Notes: generated by a model not told the origin, from the sequence alone. A stretch of 64,000 bases of DNA from Jingyaoa shaoxingensis (GCF_014385005.1 NZ_JACRSZ010000008.1:117045-181044), one strand, 5' to 3'. Counted from the stretch's first letter, positions 1-9,316 are shown. A program made the numbers and translations.

Positions 1-762
1 CAGAAGTATCATCCTGATATTCTTTTCCTGAATATTCAAATGGCAGGTCTGCATGGTATTTTTTCTATTCGTGAACTTCATGCATTTTACGAAAACTGTC
101 TTTTCATTGTGGTTTCCTATTCCCGCAAAACCGACTATAAACGGGAGGGCTTCAACATGGGAATCCGTGACTACCTTACCAAACCGTTAAAGCGTGAAAA
201 AGTCATCTCCAGTCTAAGCCTTGCTTTTCGTGAACTGAATTATCACAAAAAACATCAGATTCAGGAACAATTAAACAAAGAATCCTTTGATACCGTTATC
301 CCAGTCATAGAAAACGGTTTTATCAGTGAATTGCTTTTCCCGGAACAGCTTCATCAAAATCTGTCTCTGTATACTTCCCTACTGGACATCCATGCACCAT
401 ACGGATGGATCATGGCCCTGAAGTTCAGTCAGATTACCGCTCACGGTACTATGTGCAATCCGATTGGTTCCATTGTTCAGCTTCAGGGCCAAATCTCCTA
501 TTTCCGTACCATTATTAAGGCATTCTTTCCTTCTGCAATCATTGGTCCGGTACTGGCAAACCGTATTTTTATTCTGATTCCAAGCAACTCCATGCCATTA
601 TCCGAAAGCGAAGCGGCATTCCGCCAAAAACGTTCCATGGATATGGAAACACAGTTGCACCGTAAGCTAAACCTGCGATTCAAGATCGGGCTGGGCGAGG
701 CACAGCCAATGATGAATCTGGCACAGTCACTGAAAGAAGCACACGAGGCAGTGGAACAATAA
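1..762 (+). CDS. Response regulator-like protein with Asn at the phospho-acceptor site (5' end outside window)
   Basis: The reading frame is open from base 1, so the gene starts upstream. Residues 1-80 or so are the second half of a receiver domain: the conserved strand reads PDILFLNIQMAGLHG and the conserved lysine lies in YLTKPLK. The position normally held by the phosphorylated Asp (FLDIQMPG in relatives) is Asn (codon aat at 31-33). The rest resembles the middle region of YesN/AraC-type response regulators and ends with LKEAHEAVEQ, just where the AraC helix-turn-helix would normally follow; no DNA-binding domain is present. A strong hairpin follows the stop. It may be a pseudo-receiver protein or a truncated regulator. 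Receiver identity is firm; function is unknown. Confidence 0.75.
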   Translation, partial: QKYHPDILFLNIQMAGLHGIFSIRELHAFYENCLFIVVSYSRKTDYKREGFNMGIRDYLTKPLKREKVISSLSLAFRELNYHKKHQIQEQLNKESFDTVIPVIENGFISELLFPEQLHQNLSLYTSLLDIHAPYGWIMALKFSQITAHGTMCNPIGSIVQLQGQISYFRTIIKAFFPSAIIGPVLANRIFILIPSNSMPLSESEAAFRQKRSMDMETQLHRKLNLRFKIGLGEAQPMMNLAQSLKEAHEAVEQ

Positions 763-770
763 AAAAATAA

Positions 771-820
771 TTCCCCAAGGCAGTGATTCCATGTTTACAC
801 AAAATCACTGCCTTGGGGAA
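771..820. terminator. Bidirectional terminator hairpin
   Basis: Bases 771-788 pair with 803-820 in an 18-base near-perfect stem. It sits between the response regulator-like gene (+) and the hydratase gene (-), which converge here. A-runs on the left and T-rich sequence on the right suit termination on both strands. Confidence 0.8.
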
Positions 821-824
821 ATTT

Positions 825-3113
825 CTATCCTCTGTAATAATTAATCAGGCATCCTTTCAGTATGATGGTTCTCTCATCATCTGTCAGTTCTCCCATTTTC
901 AAAGTAAATTCTTTCATTTCGCTCTCGCTTACTACGTAAGCTTTGATCTCGGTTGCTTTTTCTTCGATCGCCTTGCGGATCTCCGGTACGAAGATGTAGT
1001 CGCCTTTGGTAAATGGCAAGTCGCCTTCTTCGATCAGGAATGGAAGCATGCCCCAGTTGATCAGGTTGGAGCGATATCTCTTGGTTGCATAGCTGTTGGC
1101 TATGTTCGCCCAGCCGCCCAGTACTTTCTGGCAGGATGCTGCCTGTTCGCGGGCGGATCCGTCACCTGGTTTTACTGCAAAGATGGTGCTTCCCACACCT
1201 ACGGTATCTTTACATACATCCGGATACAGTTCTTTTACTTTATGCATAATCGGGCGAAGCTCCGGAAGTGCCTCTCCCATACATTCATTGGCTTCTCTTG
1301 CTTTTTCTGCCTTCTGTACTTCTTTTGCCAGTCCCACATAAGCCGGATCTTTTCTGGATAAGGTGAACTCAGCCAGTCCCAGCGGATTGGAGCGGTAAGA
1401 GGATGTCTCACCGGATGGAATCAATTCATCGGTTGTAGTTACTGGATCATGGATCTCGGAAACCACCTTCAACATCAGGTGTTTTGTCAGTGCCGGCATC
1501 TCTGGCCAGTCCTTGATGTTCGGACCAAACTTGATCTCTACAGACGGATCTGCCACACCCTTACTGTCAAAGACACGGTTTGCATAAATGCTGCTGTCAA
1601 AGAAATACTTCGGATTAGTAAAGTGTGTATCCACATCGGTTGCTGCCGTCAGATATCCCTTGTTGGCTGCGGTTGCTGCAATAGAACGTGCATCCATCAG
1701 TGCTACGGAAGCGATCTGTCCGCTCTGCAGCTTGCTTCCCTCACGGTTCGGGAAGTTTCTGGTAGAATGACGGATGGAAAATGCATTATTGGCAGGTGTA
1801 TCGCCTGCACCAAAACATGGTCCGCAGAATGCAGTCTTCACAATGGCACCTGTCTTAATCAGGTCTGCCAGACGTCCGTTTTTCGCCAGTTCCATATAGA
1901 TTGGAGTACTTGCCGGATAAATGCTTAATGTAAATTCATCTGCTCCGATGTAGGCATCTTTCAGTATATCTGCTGCCGCACAGATATTTTCAAATCCACC
2001 GCCGGCACATCCTGCAATAATTCCCTGATCTACATACATTCTTCCGTCGCGTACTTTATCTCTTAAAGTAAAGTCCACGGCTCCACCGAGACTGACCTTA
2101 GCGCGTTTTTCCACATCCAGAAGAATATCATCCAGATTGGCATTGAGTTCTTCAATCGTGTAAGTATTGCTTGGATGGAATGGCATGGCAATCATCGGTT
2201 TTACCTGAGACAGGTCCACATATACCATACCATCATAGTATGTAACAGCGCCCGGATTCAGTTCTTCGTAATCACCGCTTCTGCCGTGGATTTCATAAAA
2301 TTCTTTGATCTGGTCATCTGTCTTCCAGATAGAAGAAAGACAGGTAGTTTCTGTTGTCATAACGTCAATGCCGATACGGAAGTCTGCGCTTAAGTTTTCC
2401 ACACCAGGTCCTACGAATTCCATGACCTTGTTATTTACATAGCCATTTCCAAATACGGCTCCGATAATAGCCAGCGCCACGTCCTGAGGACCTACACCCT
2501 TTTCCGGCTTGCCGGTCAGATAAACGCCAACCACCTTTGGCATGTTGATATCATAAGTCTTATTCAAAAGCTGTTTTACCAGTTCCGGTCCACCTTCACC
2601 CATAGCCATGGTACCCAGCGCGCCATAACGGGTATGAGAGTCTGAACCCAGAATCATCTTTCCGCCGCCTGCCAGCATCTCTCTGGCAAACTGATGGATG
2701 ACTGCCTGATGAGGTGGTACATAGACACCGCCATACTTCTTGGCACAGGTCAGGCCAAACATATGGTCATCTTCATTGATGGTTCCTCCCACAGCACAGA
2801 GACTGTTGTGACAGTTGGTCAGCACATAAGGAACAGGAAATTTCTCCAGTCCTGATGCTCTGGCTGTCTGAATAATTCCTACAAAAGTTATATCATGGGA
2901 AGTCAGCTTATCGAACTTAATCTGTAACTTTTCCATGTTGCCTGAGGTATTGTGTGCCTGTAAAATACGGTACGCAATGGTATTCTTTGCAGCCTCTTCC
3001 CTGGATGCTGCATGTCCTGTTTTACTGGTTAACACTGCCTGTGCGTCTCTGTTATCTTCCACAATCTCGGTTCCATTTACCAGATAGACGCCGCCATCAT
3101 ATAATTTCACCAT
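825..3113 (-). CDS. Aconitase-family hydratase (YbhJ-like)
   Basis: This 762-residue protein belongs to the aconitase/IPM-isomerase superfamily, which binds a [4Fe-4S] cluster and reversibly hydrates/dehydrates hydroxy-acids. Visible marks are [12 protein letters not shown] near residue 155, a cysteine in [12 protein letters not shown], the cluster pair in [12 protein letters not shown], and NFPNREGSK, the counterpart of the aconitase NFxGRQG motif. The C-terminal third holds the swivel domain. The length and the domain order resemble E. coli YbhJ and its clostridial relatives rather than true AcnA/AcnB. It lies 13 bases downstream of a CdaR-type regulator on the same strand, so the two are probably one operon. 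No citrate synthase or isocitrate dehydrogenase is nearby, so the substrate is open. Confidence 0.8.
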   Translation of the reverse strand: MVKLYDGGVYLVNGTEIVEDNRDAQAVLTSKTGHAASREEAAKNTIAYRILQAHNTSGNMEKLQIKFDKLTSHDITFVGIIQTARASGLEKFPVPYVLTNCHNSLCAVGGTINEDDHMFGLTCAKKYGGVYVPPHQAVIHQFAREMLAGGGKMILGSDSHTRYGALGTMAMGEGGPELVKQLLNKTYDINMPKVVGVYLTGKPEKGVGPQDVALAIIGAVFGNGYVNNKVMEFVGPGVENLSADFRIGIDVMTTETTCLSSIWKTDDQIKEFYEIHGRSGDYEELNPGAVTYYDGMVYVDLSQVKPMIAMPFHPSNTYTIEELNANLDDILLDVEKRAKVSLGGAVDFTLRDKVRDGRMYVDQGIIAGCAGGGFENICAAADILKDAYIGADEFTLSIYPASTPIYMELAKNGRLADLIKTGAIVKTAFCGPCFGAGDTPANNAFSIRHSTRNFPNREGSKLQSGQIASVALMDARSIAATAANKGYLTAATDVDTHFTNPKYFFDSSIYANRVFDSKGVADPSVEIKFGPNIKDWPEMPALTKHLMLKVVSEIHDPVTTTDELIPSGETSSYRSNPLGLAEFTLSRKDPAYVGLAKEVQKAEKAREANECMGEALPELRPIMHKVKELYPDVCKDTVGVGSTIFAVKPGDGSAREQAASCQKVLGGWANIANSYATKRYRSNLINWGMLPFLIEEGDLPFTKGDYIFVPEIRKAIEEKATEIKAYVVSESEMKEFTLKMGELTDDERTIILKGCLINYYRG

Positions 3114-3126
3114 ATCTTATCTCCTC

Positions 3127-4215
3127 TTAGAATGTGTTTCGTTCCATATATTTCATATAATTTGAAACCATCAGTGCAATCCGGAATGTGAGCGCATCTT
3201 CAAAGACACGCACATCCAGTCCCGTACTCTTCTGGATCTTCTCCAGACGGTACACCAGTGTGTTTCTGTGAATATAGAGCTGTCTGGATGTCTCGGATAC
3301 ATTCAGACTGTTCTCGAAAAATTTATTGATTGTCATCAGTGTCTCATCATCCAGGGAATCCGGCAGTTCTCCGCCAAATACCTCATTCATGAACATCTCA
3401 CACAGTGGGATCGGCAGCTGATAGATCAGACGTCCGATTCCAAGGGTACTGTATGCAATAATACTCTTCTCTTCATAGAAGATCTTTCCTACATCCAGCG
3501 CCATCTTTGCTTCTTTATAAGACTTGGAAAGGAAGCGAATCTCCTCGATCATGGTTCCATAGGCAATACGTACCTTGGACATTGCCTCGCTGTTCAGCAT
3601 ATCCAGAAGCATTTTCGCTGTCTGGTCTACTGCTTCATATCCTTCTTCTGGTTTTAATTCCTTTACAAGAATGATGTTTTTCTCATCTACTGCGGTGATA
3701 AAGTCTCTGCTGCTTCCTGCAAACAGTGTCCTCACAAGCTCCAGTGCATTGCTGTCCTGTTCCTGCTTTGTCTCAATCAGATATACCACACGCTTGGCTT
3801 CAATATCGATATGAAGTTTCTTCGCACGATTATAGATATCCACAAGAAGCATGTTATCCATCAACACATTCTGGATAAAACTATTGCGGTCCTGTTTTTC
3901 ATGATAGGCAACCATCAGATTGTGCAGTTCGCTGACTGCAATCTTACCGATCATATAACCGTCTTCTCCATTTCCCCTTGCTACCAGCACATATTCCGGT
4001 ATCTGGTTATCCATAATCTTAAAGAAATGGCATCCCTGCATCACCTGGCTGTCTGCCGGTGACTGTACAAATAATTCTATACTGGAAACATCCAGCTCTT
4101 CATCAGAAAATGTAGTTGCCACTGTATTTCCGTCTGTATCCAGTACACATAAATCTACTCTGGTAATTGCTTTCAACTCATCAATGGCATTCTGTATTAC
4201 CTGTCCAGAAATCAT
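3127..4215 (-). CDS. CdaR/PucR-type transcriptional regulator
   Basis: A 362-residue regulator. The N-terminus (AITRVDLCVLDTDGNTVATT) resembles the sensory domain of sugar-diacid recognition proteins; the middle is a degenerate cyclase-like domain; the last 60 residues hold the PucR/CdaR helix-turn-helix (SETSRQLYIHRNTLVYRLEK). Members of this family usually control adjacent catabolic genes in response to organic acids. The gene is immediately upstream of the aconitase-like hydratase on the same strand, which suggests an acid ligand. The start ATG at 4215 is preceded by a GGAGGAG-type ribosome site. A perfect 12-base inverted repeat lies 40-67 bases upstream of the start and could be an operator or a repeat element. 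Confidence 0.8.
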   Translation of the reverse strand: MISGQVIQNAIDELKAITRVDLCVLDTDGNTVATTFSDEELDVSSIELFVQSPADSQVMQGCHFFKIMDNQIPEYVLVARGNGEDGYMIGKIAVSELHNLMVAYHEKQDRNSFIQNVLMDNMLLVDIYNRAKKLHIDIEAKRVVYLIETKQEQDSNALELVRTLFAGSSRDFITAVDEKNIILVKELKPEEGYEAVDQTAKMLLDMLNSEAMSKVRIAYGTMIEEIRFLSKSYKEAKMALDVGKIFYEEKSIIAYSTLGIGRLIYQLPIPLCEMFMNEVFGGELPDSLDDETLMTINKFFENSLNVSETSRQLYIHRNTLVYRLEKIQKSTGLDVRVFEDALTFRIALMVSNYMKYMERNTF

Positions 4216-4255
4216 CTTCTCCTCCGTCCGTCACTGTTATTTACGGGTTATTATT

Positions 4256-4282
4256 GTTACTGTTCACTCCGTGAACAGTAAC
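4256..4282. repeat. Perfect 12-base inverted repeat with 3-base spacer
   Basis: GTTACTGTTCAC, spacer tcc, GTGAACAGTAAC, followed on the plus strand by seven T. It lies upstream of the CdaR-type gene and downstream of the msmX terminator, both on minus, so no plus-strand gene needs a terminator here. A related imperfect element occurs at 10836-10876 and a half copy near 25513-25523, which favours a dispersed intergenic repeat; an operator for the CdaR-type protein is the alternative. Confidence 0.6.
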
Positions 4283-4345
4283 TTTTTTTCATCATTTCAC
4301 GTATAGCTTTTATCATAATGCATTTTTTCCAAATTCGCAAGAACT

Positions 4346-4373
4346 AAAAAAGGAGAGACATCACTGTCTCTCC
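4346..4373 (-). terminator. Rho-independent terminator of the MsmX-type gene
   Basis: On the minus strand GGAGAGACA pairs with TGTCTCTCC around a 4-base loop and is followed by six T. It lies 16 bases beyond the stop of the ATPase gene. Confidence 0.85.
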
Positions 4374-4388
4374 CTGATCTTTTCTGTA

Positions 4389-5501
4389 CTAGTTTGTGAT
4401 TGTAAGTTCTGTTTCTTTGTCAAATACGTGAATCTTATCTGCATCCAGTGCAAACTTCACAGTGTCACCTGTTCTTGCTGTTGTGGTAGGATTTACACGT
4501 GCTGTCAGCGGATAATTCTCTACATCAAAGTAAAGGAATACTTCTGCACCCAGCAGCTCGTATACACGGATGGTAGATTCTACTACAGTATCAGGTGAAT
4601 TCGCAATGAATTCTTCGGAATCATGTACATCTTCCGGACGAATACCCATAACTACAGTCTTACCAACATATCCACCATCGATCAGTGCTTTTGATTTTGC
4701 TTCTGGAAGCTTAATGCTGTACTGACCAACTTTTAATGCAACGTTCTTACCTGTTGCTTCTACAACTGCATCCATGAAGTTCATCTGTGGTGATCCGATG
4801 AATCCTGCTACGAACAGGTTGCCTGGCTTGTTGTACAGATTCTGCGGAGAATCTACCTGCTGAACCACACCGTCTTTCATAACAACGATTCTGGTACCAA
4901 GTGTCATAGCTTCTGTCTGGTCATGTGTTACATAGATGATCGTAGCACCCAGTCTCTGATGAAGCTTGGAGATCTCAATACGCATCTGAACACGAAGTTT
5001 TGCATCCAGGTTTGACAGAGGTTCATCCATCAGGAATACCTTAGGATCACGCACGATTGCACGTCCCATGGCAACTCGCTGTCTCTGACCACCTGACAGA
5101 GCCTTCGGCTTACGGTCAAGGAGCTTGTCCAGATCAAGGATCTTAGCTGCTTCTTTTACCATTTTGTCGATCTGATCCTTCGGAACTTTTCTCAGCTTCA
5201 GACCAAATGCCATGTTATCATATACTGTCATATGAGGATACAGAGCGTAGTTCTGGAATACCATTGCGATATCTCTGTCCTTTGGCTCTACATCGTTCAT
5301 AACTTTGTCACCGATCTTCAATGTACCTTCGGAGATCTCTTCCAGACCTGCGATCATACGAAGTGTAGTAGATTTACCACAACCTGAAGGTCCTACGAAA
5401 ATGATGAATTCTTTATCTTCAATCTCAAGATTAAAATCTTTTACTGCTTCAAAACCATTCGGATATCTTTTGTAAATATGCTCTAAGGATAAACTTGCCA
5501 T
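4389..5501 (-). CDS. msmX: Carbohydrate ABC importer ATP-binding protein (MsmX/UgpC type)
   Basis: A 370-residue CUT1-family ATPase that energises sugar importers at the inner face of the membrane. It shows Walker A GPSGCGKST near residue 38, the signature ALSGGQRQRVAMGRAIV, Walker B KVFLMDEPLSNLDAKLR, the switch His in VTHDQTEAM, and a C-terminal TOBE/OB region ending about residue 370, the usual length. It stands alone with its own terminator, with no permease beside it. The two permease pairs at 19.8-22.1 kb and 37-38.9 kb have no ATPase of their own, so by analogy with Bacillus MsmX and Streptococcus MsmK it probably serves both. The start ATG at 5501 follows a GGGAGGA site. Confidence 0.93.
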   Translation of the reverse strand: MASLSLEHIYKRYPNGFEAVKDFNLEIEDKEFIIFVGPSGCGKSTTLRMIAGLEEISEGTLKIGDKVMNDVEPKDRDIAMVFQNYALYPHMTVYDNMAFGLKLRKVPKDQIDKMVKEAAKILDLDKLLDRKPKALSGGQRQRVAMGRAIVRDPKVFLMDEPLSNLDAKLRVQMRIEISKLHQRLGATIIYVTHDQTEAMTLGTRIVVMKDGVVQQVDSPQNLYNKPGNLFVAGFIGSPQMNFMDAVVEATGKNVALKVGQYSIKLPEAKSKALIDGGYVGKTVVMGIRPEDVHDSEEFIANSPDTVVESTIRVYELLGAEVFLYFDVENYPLTARVNPTTTARTGDTVKFALDADKIHVFDKETELTITN

Positions 5502-5696
5502 TTTGATTTTCCTCCCGTTTATGCGCCGTTTACGGCTCTTCTTGACACGTACTCAGTATAACTGCTTTTCCCGTTTTCTGCCATGCCACTATTGCCCAAA
5601 CTTTTTTCAAATCTCTTGTAACTTCTGCCACTCCTTTCCTTTTTCTTCGAAACCAATTGGCAACCTGCCGAAAGAATCCTGTTTTTGCTATGCAAG

Positions 5697-5725
5697 TTGA
5701 CGGAAAAACATTCTCTGTGTATACT
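5697..5725 (+). promoter_or_regulatory. Sigma-A promoter of the exonuclease gene
   Basis: TTGACG (5697-5702), 17-base spacer, TATACT (5720-5725), about 28 bases upstream of the ATG at 5754. Confidence 0.7.
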
Positions 5726-5753
5726 TATACCAGAAACGCAACAGGAGACTACC

Positions 5754-6707
5754 ATGAATTATATTATTTTTGATCTGGAATGGAATCAATGTCCGGATGG
5801 AAAATCCAAAGAAAATCCGGCTCTGCCTTTTGAGATTGTGGAGATCGGTGCCATAAAACTGAATAGTGGAAGACAGGAAATCAGCCGTTTCCATGAACTG
5901 GTGCAGCCTTCTGTCTATAAGCGGATGCACCCTATGACCCAGTCGATCATACGGATTGCTTCCGGTGAACTGAAAAATGCTGACCAGTTCCCTGCTGTCT
6001 GTGAGCGCTTCCTTCAATGGTGCGGACCAGATGCTGTCTACTGTATCTGGGGTTCTCTGGATCTTCTGGAACTGCAGCGCAACATGCGCTTTCATCATAT
6101 GGAAATCAAATTTCCATTTCCATTAAAATATCTGGATATCCAGAAGTTATACAGTATCTGTTTCGATGACGGCAAAAGCCGCAAGTCACTGGAGACTGCC
6201 GTGGATGAGCTTCAGATGCCCAAGTCCCAGACTTTCCATGCTGCACTTTCAGACGCTTACTATACAGCTGAGGTTCTGAAGATTCTTCCATACGAACAGA
6301 TTTTTGAATTTTATTCTATCGACTATTTTCGCACACCTTCCAACCGGAAGGAAGAGATATCCGTTATCTTTGACGGATATTCCAAATTCGTTTCCAAAGA
6401 ATTTGCATCCAAAAAAGAACTGATGAAGGACCGCAAGGTTACTTCCACCAAATGTTATCTCTGCGGGAAAACTGCCAGGAAAAAAATCCGCTGGTTTGCC
6501 AGCGGCGGTAAGAACTTTAGTTGTCTTGCCTACTGCGAAGAACATGGCTATCTAAAGGGAAAAATACGATTAAAGAAATGCGAAAATTCCGATGGATTTT
6601 TCTGTGTGAAAACCATCAAACAAATCGATGTAGACCGGGCAGGTGATCTGTTGGAGCGTAAGCTGACTCTTCAGGAACGCCGGAGACAGAGAAGGCACCA
6701 TGAATGA
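5754..6707 (+). CDS. DEDDh 3'-5' exonuclease-domain protein
   Basis: A 317-residue protein. The N-terminal 190 residues are a DnaQ-like exonuclease: Asp and Glu in FDLEWNQ, an acidic position in EIVEIGAIKL, and the closing His/Asp in TFHAALSDAYYTAEVL. The C-terminal part carries a possible zinc-binding patch (CYLCGK ... CLAYCEEHGY) and a basic tail. I chose the ATG at 5754 because AGGAG lies 7 bases before it and the promoter's expected start point falls just upstream. An in-frame ATG at 5685 would overlap the promoter. The family trims RNA or DNA 3' ends; the substrate cannot be told from sequence. Confidence 0.8.
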   Translation: MNYIIFDLEWNQCPDGKSKENPALPFEIVEIGAIKLNSGRQEISRFHELVQPSVYKRMHPMTQSIIRIASGELKNADQFPAVCERFLQWCGPDAVYCIWGSLDLLELQRNMRFHHMEIKFPFPLKYLDIQKLYSICFDDGKSRKSLETAVDELQMPKSQTFHAALSDAYYTAEVLKILPYEQIFEFYSIDYFRTPSNRKEEISVIFDGYSKFVSKEFASKKELMKDRKVTSTKCYLCGKTARKKIRWFASGGKNFSCLAYCEEHGYLKGKIRLKKCENSDGFFCVKTIKQIDVDRAGDLLERKLTLQERRRQRRHHE

Positions 6708-6730
6708 TGATACATTCATGATGCCTTTTT
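6694..6730 (+). terminator. Rho-independent terminator of the exonuclease gene
   Basis: GGCACCATGAATG (6694-6706) pairs with CATTCATGATGCC (6713-6725), followed by five T. The stem overlaps the stop codon. Confidence 0.85.
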
Positions 6731-6732
6731 CA

Positions 6733-7470
6733 TTAATCCAGATTGTTAAAATTATCAATCAGTTCCTCTACTTCTTCCAGCAGGCAGTCTACCTTTCCGT
6801 AGAATGCATCGTTGTTGGTCGGATTGTCCAGTTCAGACTTGAGATGCTGGAATAATTTGATGATCTTATCCATTCTCTTCTTTCCTTTTCCATCCTTGTA
6901 GAGCTGATAACGGCTTCTCTCGTTCTCTTCCGGTGTCATCTTCTTGAGCACTACTTCTACGTTTGGCTTTTCACCGATATAACGATAAGTAATGGATGGT
7001 GATGCATGGTTTAACAGGTTCTGAAGATAATAAATATCATTGGTACTCTTATAATATCTCCATGCAAATGTCTTTCTCATGGTCTGTGCACCGATGGAAT
7101 TCAGTCCCAGCTCTTTTCCCACATTCTTAAATACACGGTATGCCTGTTCTCTGGATAAGGAAGTAGTGGAACCTGTATGTCCTACGATCAGATATGCTTC
7201 CGGATCCTTGCCTTCTGTATAGTCCATGATGATCTTTTTCAGGTTCTTATTGATCTTGAAGGTTCTCTTGATATTCTTGGTTCCGATGCATGCTTCGATC
7301 TCATCTTTGTCACGAATATCTTTATTCTTGAATTTCAGGATCTCCTGAAGCTGAAGTCCGGTTCCTACTCCGATCTCAAACAAAATATAATATTTATCAT
7401 CTACTTTACGCAGTGCTTTTTTGAAACGTTCCAGTGTTTCGTCATCTTTAATTGGTGATACCCAGTTCAT
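6733..7470 (-). CDS. Tyrosine-recombinase-fold protein lacking key catalytic residues
   Basis: A 245-residue protein with the fold of the phage-integrase catalytic domain and no N-terminal SAM-like core-binding domain. Motif comparison: the first catalytic Arg box (GLRxxEL in XerC) reads GLQLQEIL, so Arg is Gln; the HxLRH box reads QTMRKTF, so the His is Gln while Arg stays; the H/W box is LLNHASPSITYRY, with His and the nucleophile Tyr retained. The tail after residue 195 is charged and helical. Loss of the first Arg makes normal strand exchange unlikely. No attachment site or cargo is seen next to it. It may be a DNA-binding protein derived from an integrase. Confidence 0.75.
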   Translation of the reverse strand: MNWVSPIKDDETLERFKKALRKVDDKYYILFEIGVGTGLQLQEILKFKNKDIRDKDEIEACIGTKNIKRTFKINKNLKKIIMDYTEGKDPEAYLIVGHTGSTTSLSREQAYRVFKNVGKELGLNSIGAQTMRKTFAWRYYKSTNDIYYLQNLLNHASPSITYRYIGEKPNVEVVLKKMTPEENERSRYQLYKDGKGKKRMDKIIKLFQHLKSELDNPTNNDAFYGKVDCLLEEVEELIDNFNNLD

Positions 7471-7575
7471 ATTAATTATTCCTCCCTGTTTTTTACAGCC
7501 GCATGCTTTTCCCCCCGCCGCTGTATACTCCTTTTGATTGTAAGCTTCCCCTGTCTCAGAATGCCACTGACATCC

Positions 7576-9243
7576 TTACGGTTCTTCCGGCGTTTCTTTT
7601 TCGCGGTTTTTCCTCCGCTCCTCTTCCAGCTGCATCTCCAGCTCGTGCGCCCTCAGTTCCGCTTCCACCTGTGCCGCAGATTTTTCTTCAATCTCTGCTT
7701 CCAGCTGCCTGCGCAGCGCTATCTCCTGCGTACGCAGTTCGATCATTTTTTTGTATTTCTTATTTCTGCTGATCGATACCAGTAAAAGCGGTATGAAAAT
7801 AATCAACAGGATCGCTCCTAATATAACAGCAAATATGGTATGTGTCTTAATAAAAAGATCTAACTTGTCATATACTCCTACAATTGCAGTCAGCACTTTA
7901 TTATCCGCAAATGCTCCGTTCTGAATCATCTGACTCAATCCACCTGCTTCCGTCTCTGTCTCACTCTCCGTCTGTAATTCTGTCTGTGCACTGGTTTCCG
8001 TCTCCGGTTCCCATTCCCCTGTGTAAGAAAAAGAAGTACTTCCAAGAGCCTGATCTTCGTAGTAATACGTCATCTTATCCGTCGTGAAATCCATTTTCCT
8101 GATAAGGGATGATGTATCTACGCTGTTCGGCAAGGTAACCGTTGTTGTCTCCGCTACTGTAAACGGATCCCTGGACAGATCTGCCTGTCTGATCTTTTCT
8201 GCCTCCTGTGCATCTTCTATTCCGATAACTTCAGTATCGGAAACGGTCTGATCCAGGTTGTTGATCTGCACCTCTTTGAAATTATTATATCCATAGTCCA
8301 GAACTGTCTTTGTATTACCGTATTCAATATCCTGTCCGTTGGCATGAAGTACCACGCTGATCAGAAGCATACCGTCTCTCTCTGCCGTGGATACCAGTGT
8401 ATTCCATGCTTCATCCGTATATCCGGTTTTGCCTCCGATAAATCCGTCATACGCTCTGCTCTCATCCATCAGCATTCCGTGATGATTGGCAAAATATCTT
8501 TTTTCTTTTACCAGATTCGTCTCCGGATAGCTGTACTCCTGTGTATGGATAATCTCACGGAACTTGTCATACTTCATAGCCGCCTGTGTGATCAGTGCCA
8601 TATCATAAGCGCAGGTATAATGGTTATCATCATGCAGTCCATTCGGATTTACGAAATGAGTATTCACACATCCCAGCTCTTCTGCCTTCTGGTTCATCAT
8701 ATCCGCAAACTTCTCAACGCTGCCGCCGATATGCTCTGCCACTGCATTGGAGATCTCATTCGCCGACGCCAGCATAATTCCGTACAGACACTGCTCCAGC
8801 GTCAGTTTCTCCCCTTCTGTCAGTCCCAGATGGGCGCTTCCATATTCAATACTGTATACTGCATTCTCTGAAAATGTTACAGTATCATCCAGATTGCCAT
8901 TTTCCAGTGCCAGCAGCACTGTCATAATCTTAGTAATACTGGCAGGATACTCCTGTTTTTCAATATTCTTGCCGTATAAAACGGCTCCTGTATTCCCGTC
9001 CATGCAGATTGCCGCATCACTCTCTATTGCATCCCCCTGCGGCCATCCGTTGATATCATTGGTCTGTACAGTCGGATCTATCTCTGTCTCCGTACTGTTT
9101 TCTCCGTCAGTATCCGATCCATCGTCCTCTTCTGCTTTTACCGTGTTTTCATAAAAAGCAGTTCCGTTCCAACCGATCCGGACAGGATTTATGCACATAA
9201 CCATTGTCAGTAACAACGCTGTCCATAACTTCCCCTTTTTCAT
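7576..9243 (-). CDS. D-alanyl-D-alanine carboxypeptidase (low-molecular-weight PBP)
   Basis: A 555-residue exported enzyme that trims the terminal D-Ala of peptidoglycan stem peptides. It has a signal peptide (residues 1-37), then the penicillin-binding triad: PASITKIM (SxxK), SANE (SxN) and GGKTGYTDEA (KTG). A PBP5-type beta domain follows, then a Thr/Glu-rich linker near residues 410-435, one membrane span (THTIFAVILGAILLIIFIPL) and a basic, strongly charged coiled coil to the end. Bilayer anchoring by a full transmembrane helix plus a long cytoplasmic coil differs from the amphipathic helix of E. coli PBP5. It has its own promoter at 9317-9345. Confidence 0.9.
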   Translation of the reverse strand: MKKGKLWTALLLTMVMCINPVRIGWNGTAFYENTVKAEEDDGSDTDGENSTETEIDPTVQTNDINGWPQGDAIESDAAICMDGNTGAVLYGKNIEKQEYPASITKIMTVLLALENGNLDDTVTFSENAVYSIEYGSAHLGLTEGEKLTLEQCLYGIMLASANEISNAVAEHIGGSVEKFADMMNQKAEELGCVNTHFVNPNGLHDDNHYTCAYDMALITQAAMKYDKFREIIHTQEYSYPETNLVKEKRYFANHHGMLMDESRAYDGFIGGKTGYTDEAWNTLVSTAERDGMLLISVVLHANGQDIEYGNTKTVLDYGYNNFKEVQINNLDQTVSDTEVIGIEDAQEAEKIRQADLSRDPFTVAETTTVTLPNSVDTSSLIRKMDFTTDKMTYYYEDQALGSTSFSYTGEWEPETETSAQTELQTESETETEAGGLSQMIQNGAFADNKVLTAIVGVYDKLDLFIKTHTIFAVILGAILLIIFIPLLLVSISRNKKYKKMIELRTQEIALRRQLEAEIEEKSAAQVEAELRAHELEMQLEEERRKNREKETPEEP

Positions 9244-9316
9244 TATTTTCCTCCTGCAAATTTTTCCTGTTTCGAGTTAAAATCCGAAACTTCCCCCATT
9301 TTGCAATACATCACAT

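Noticed and set aside
783-1361. Plus-strand ORF after the response regulator-like gene
   Set aside because: It begins inside a terminator and lies antisense to the hydratase C-terminus.
4256-4290. Plus-strand terminator
   Set aside because: The fold and T-run fit, but no plus-strand gene lies upstream; a repeat or operator is more sensible.
6733-7470. Active integrase of an integrated element
   Set aside because: First catalytic Arg is missing and there is no core-binding domain, attachment repeat, or cargo.
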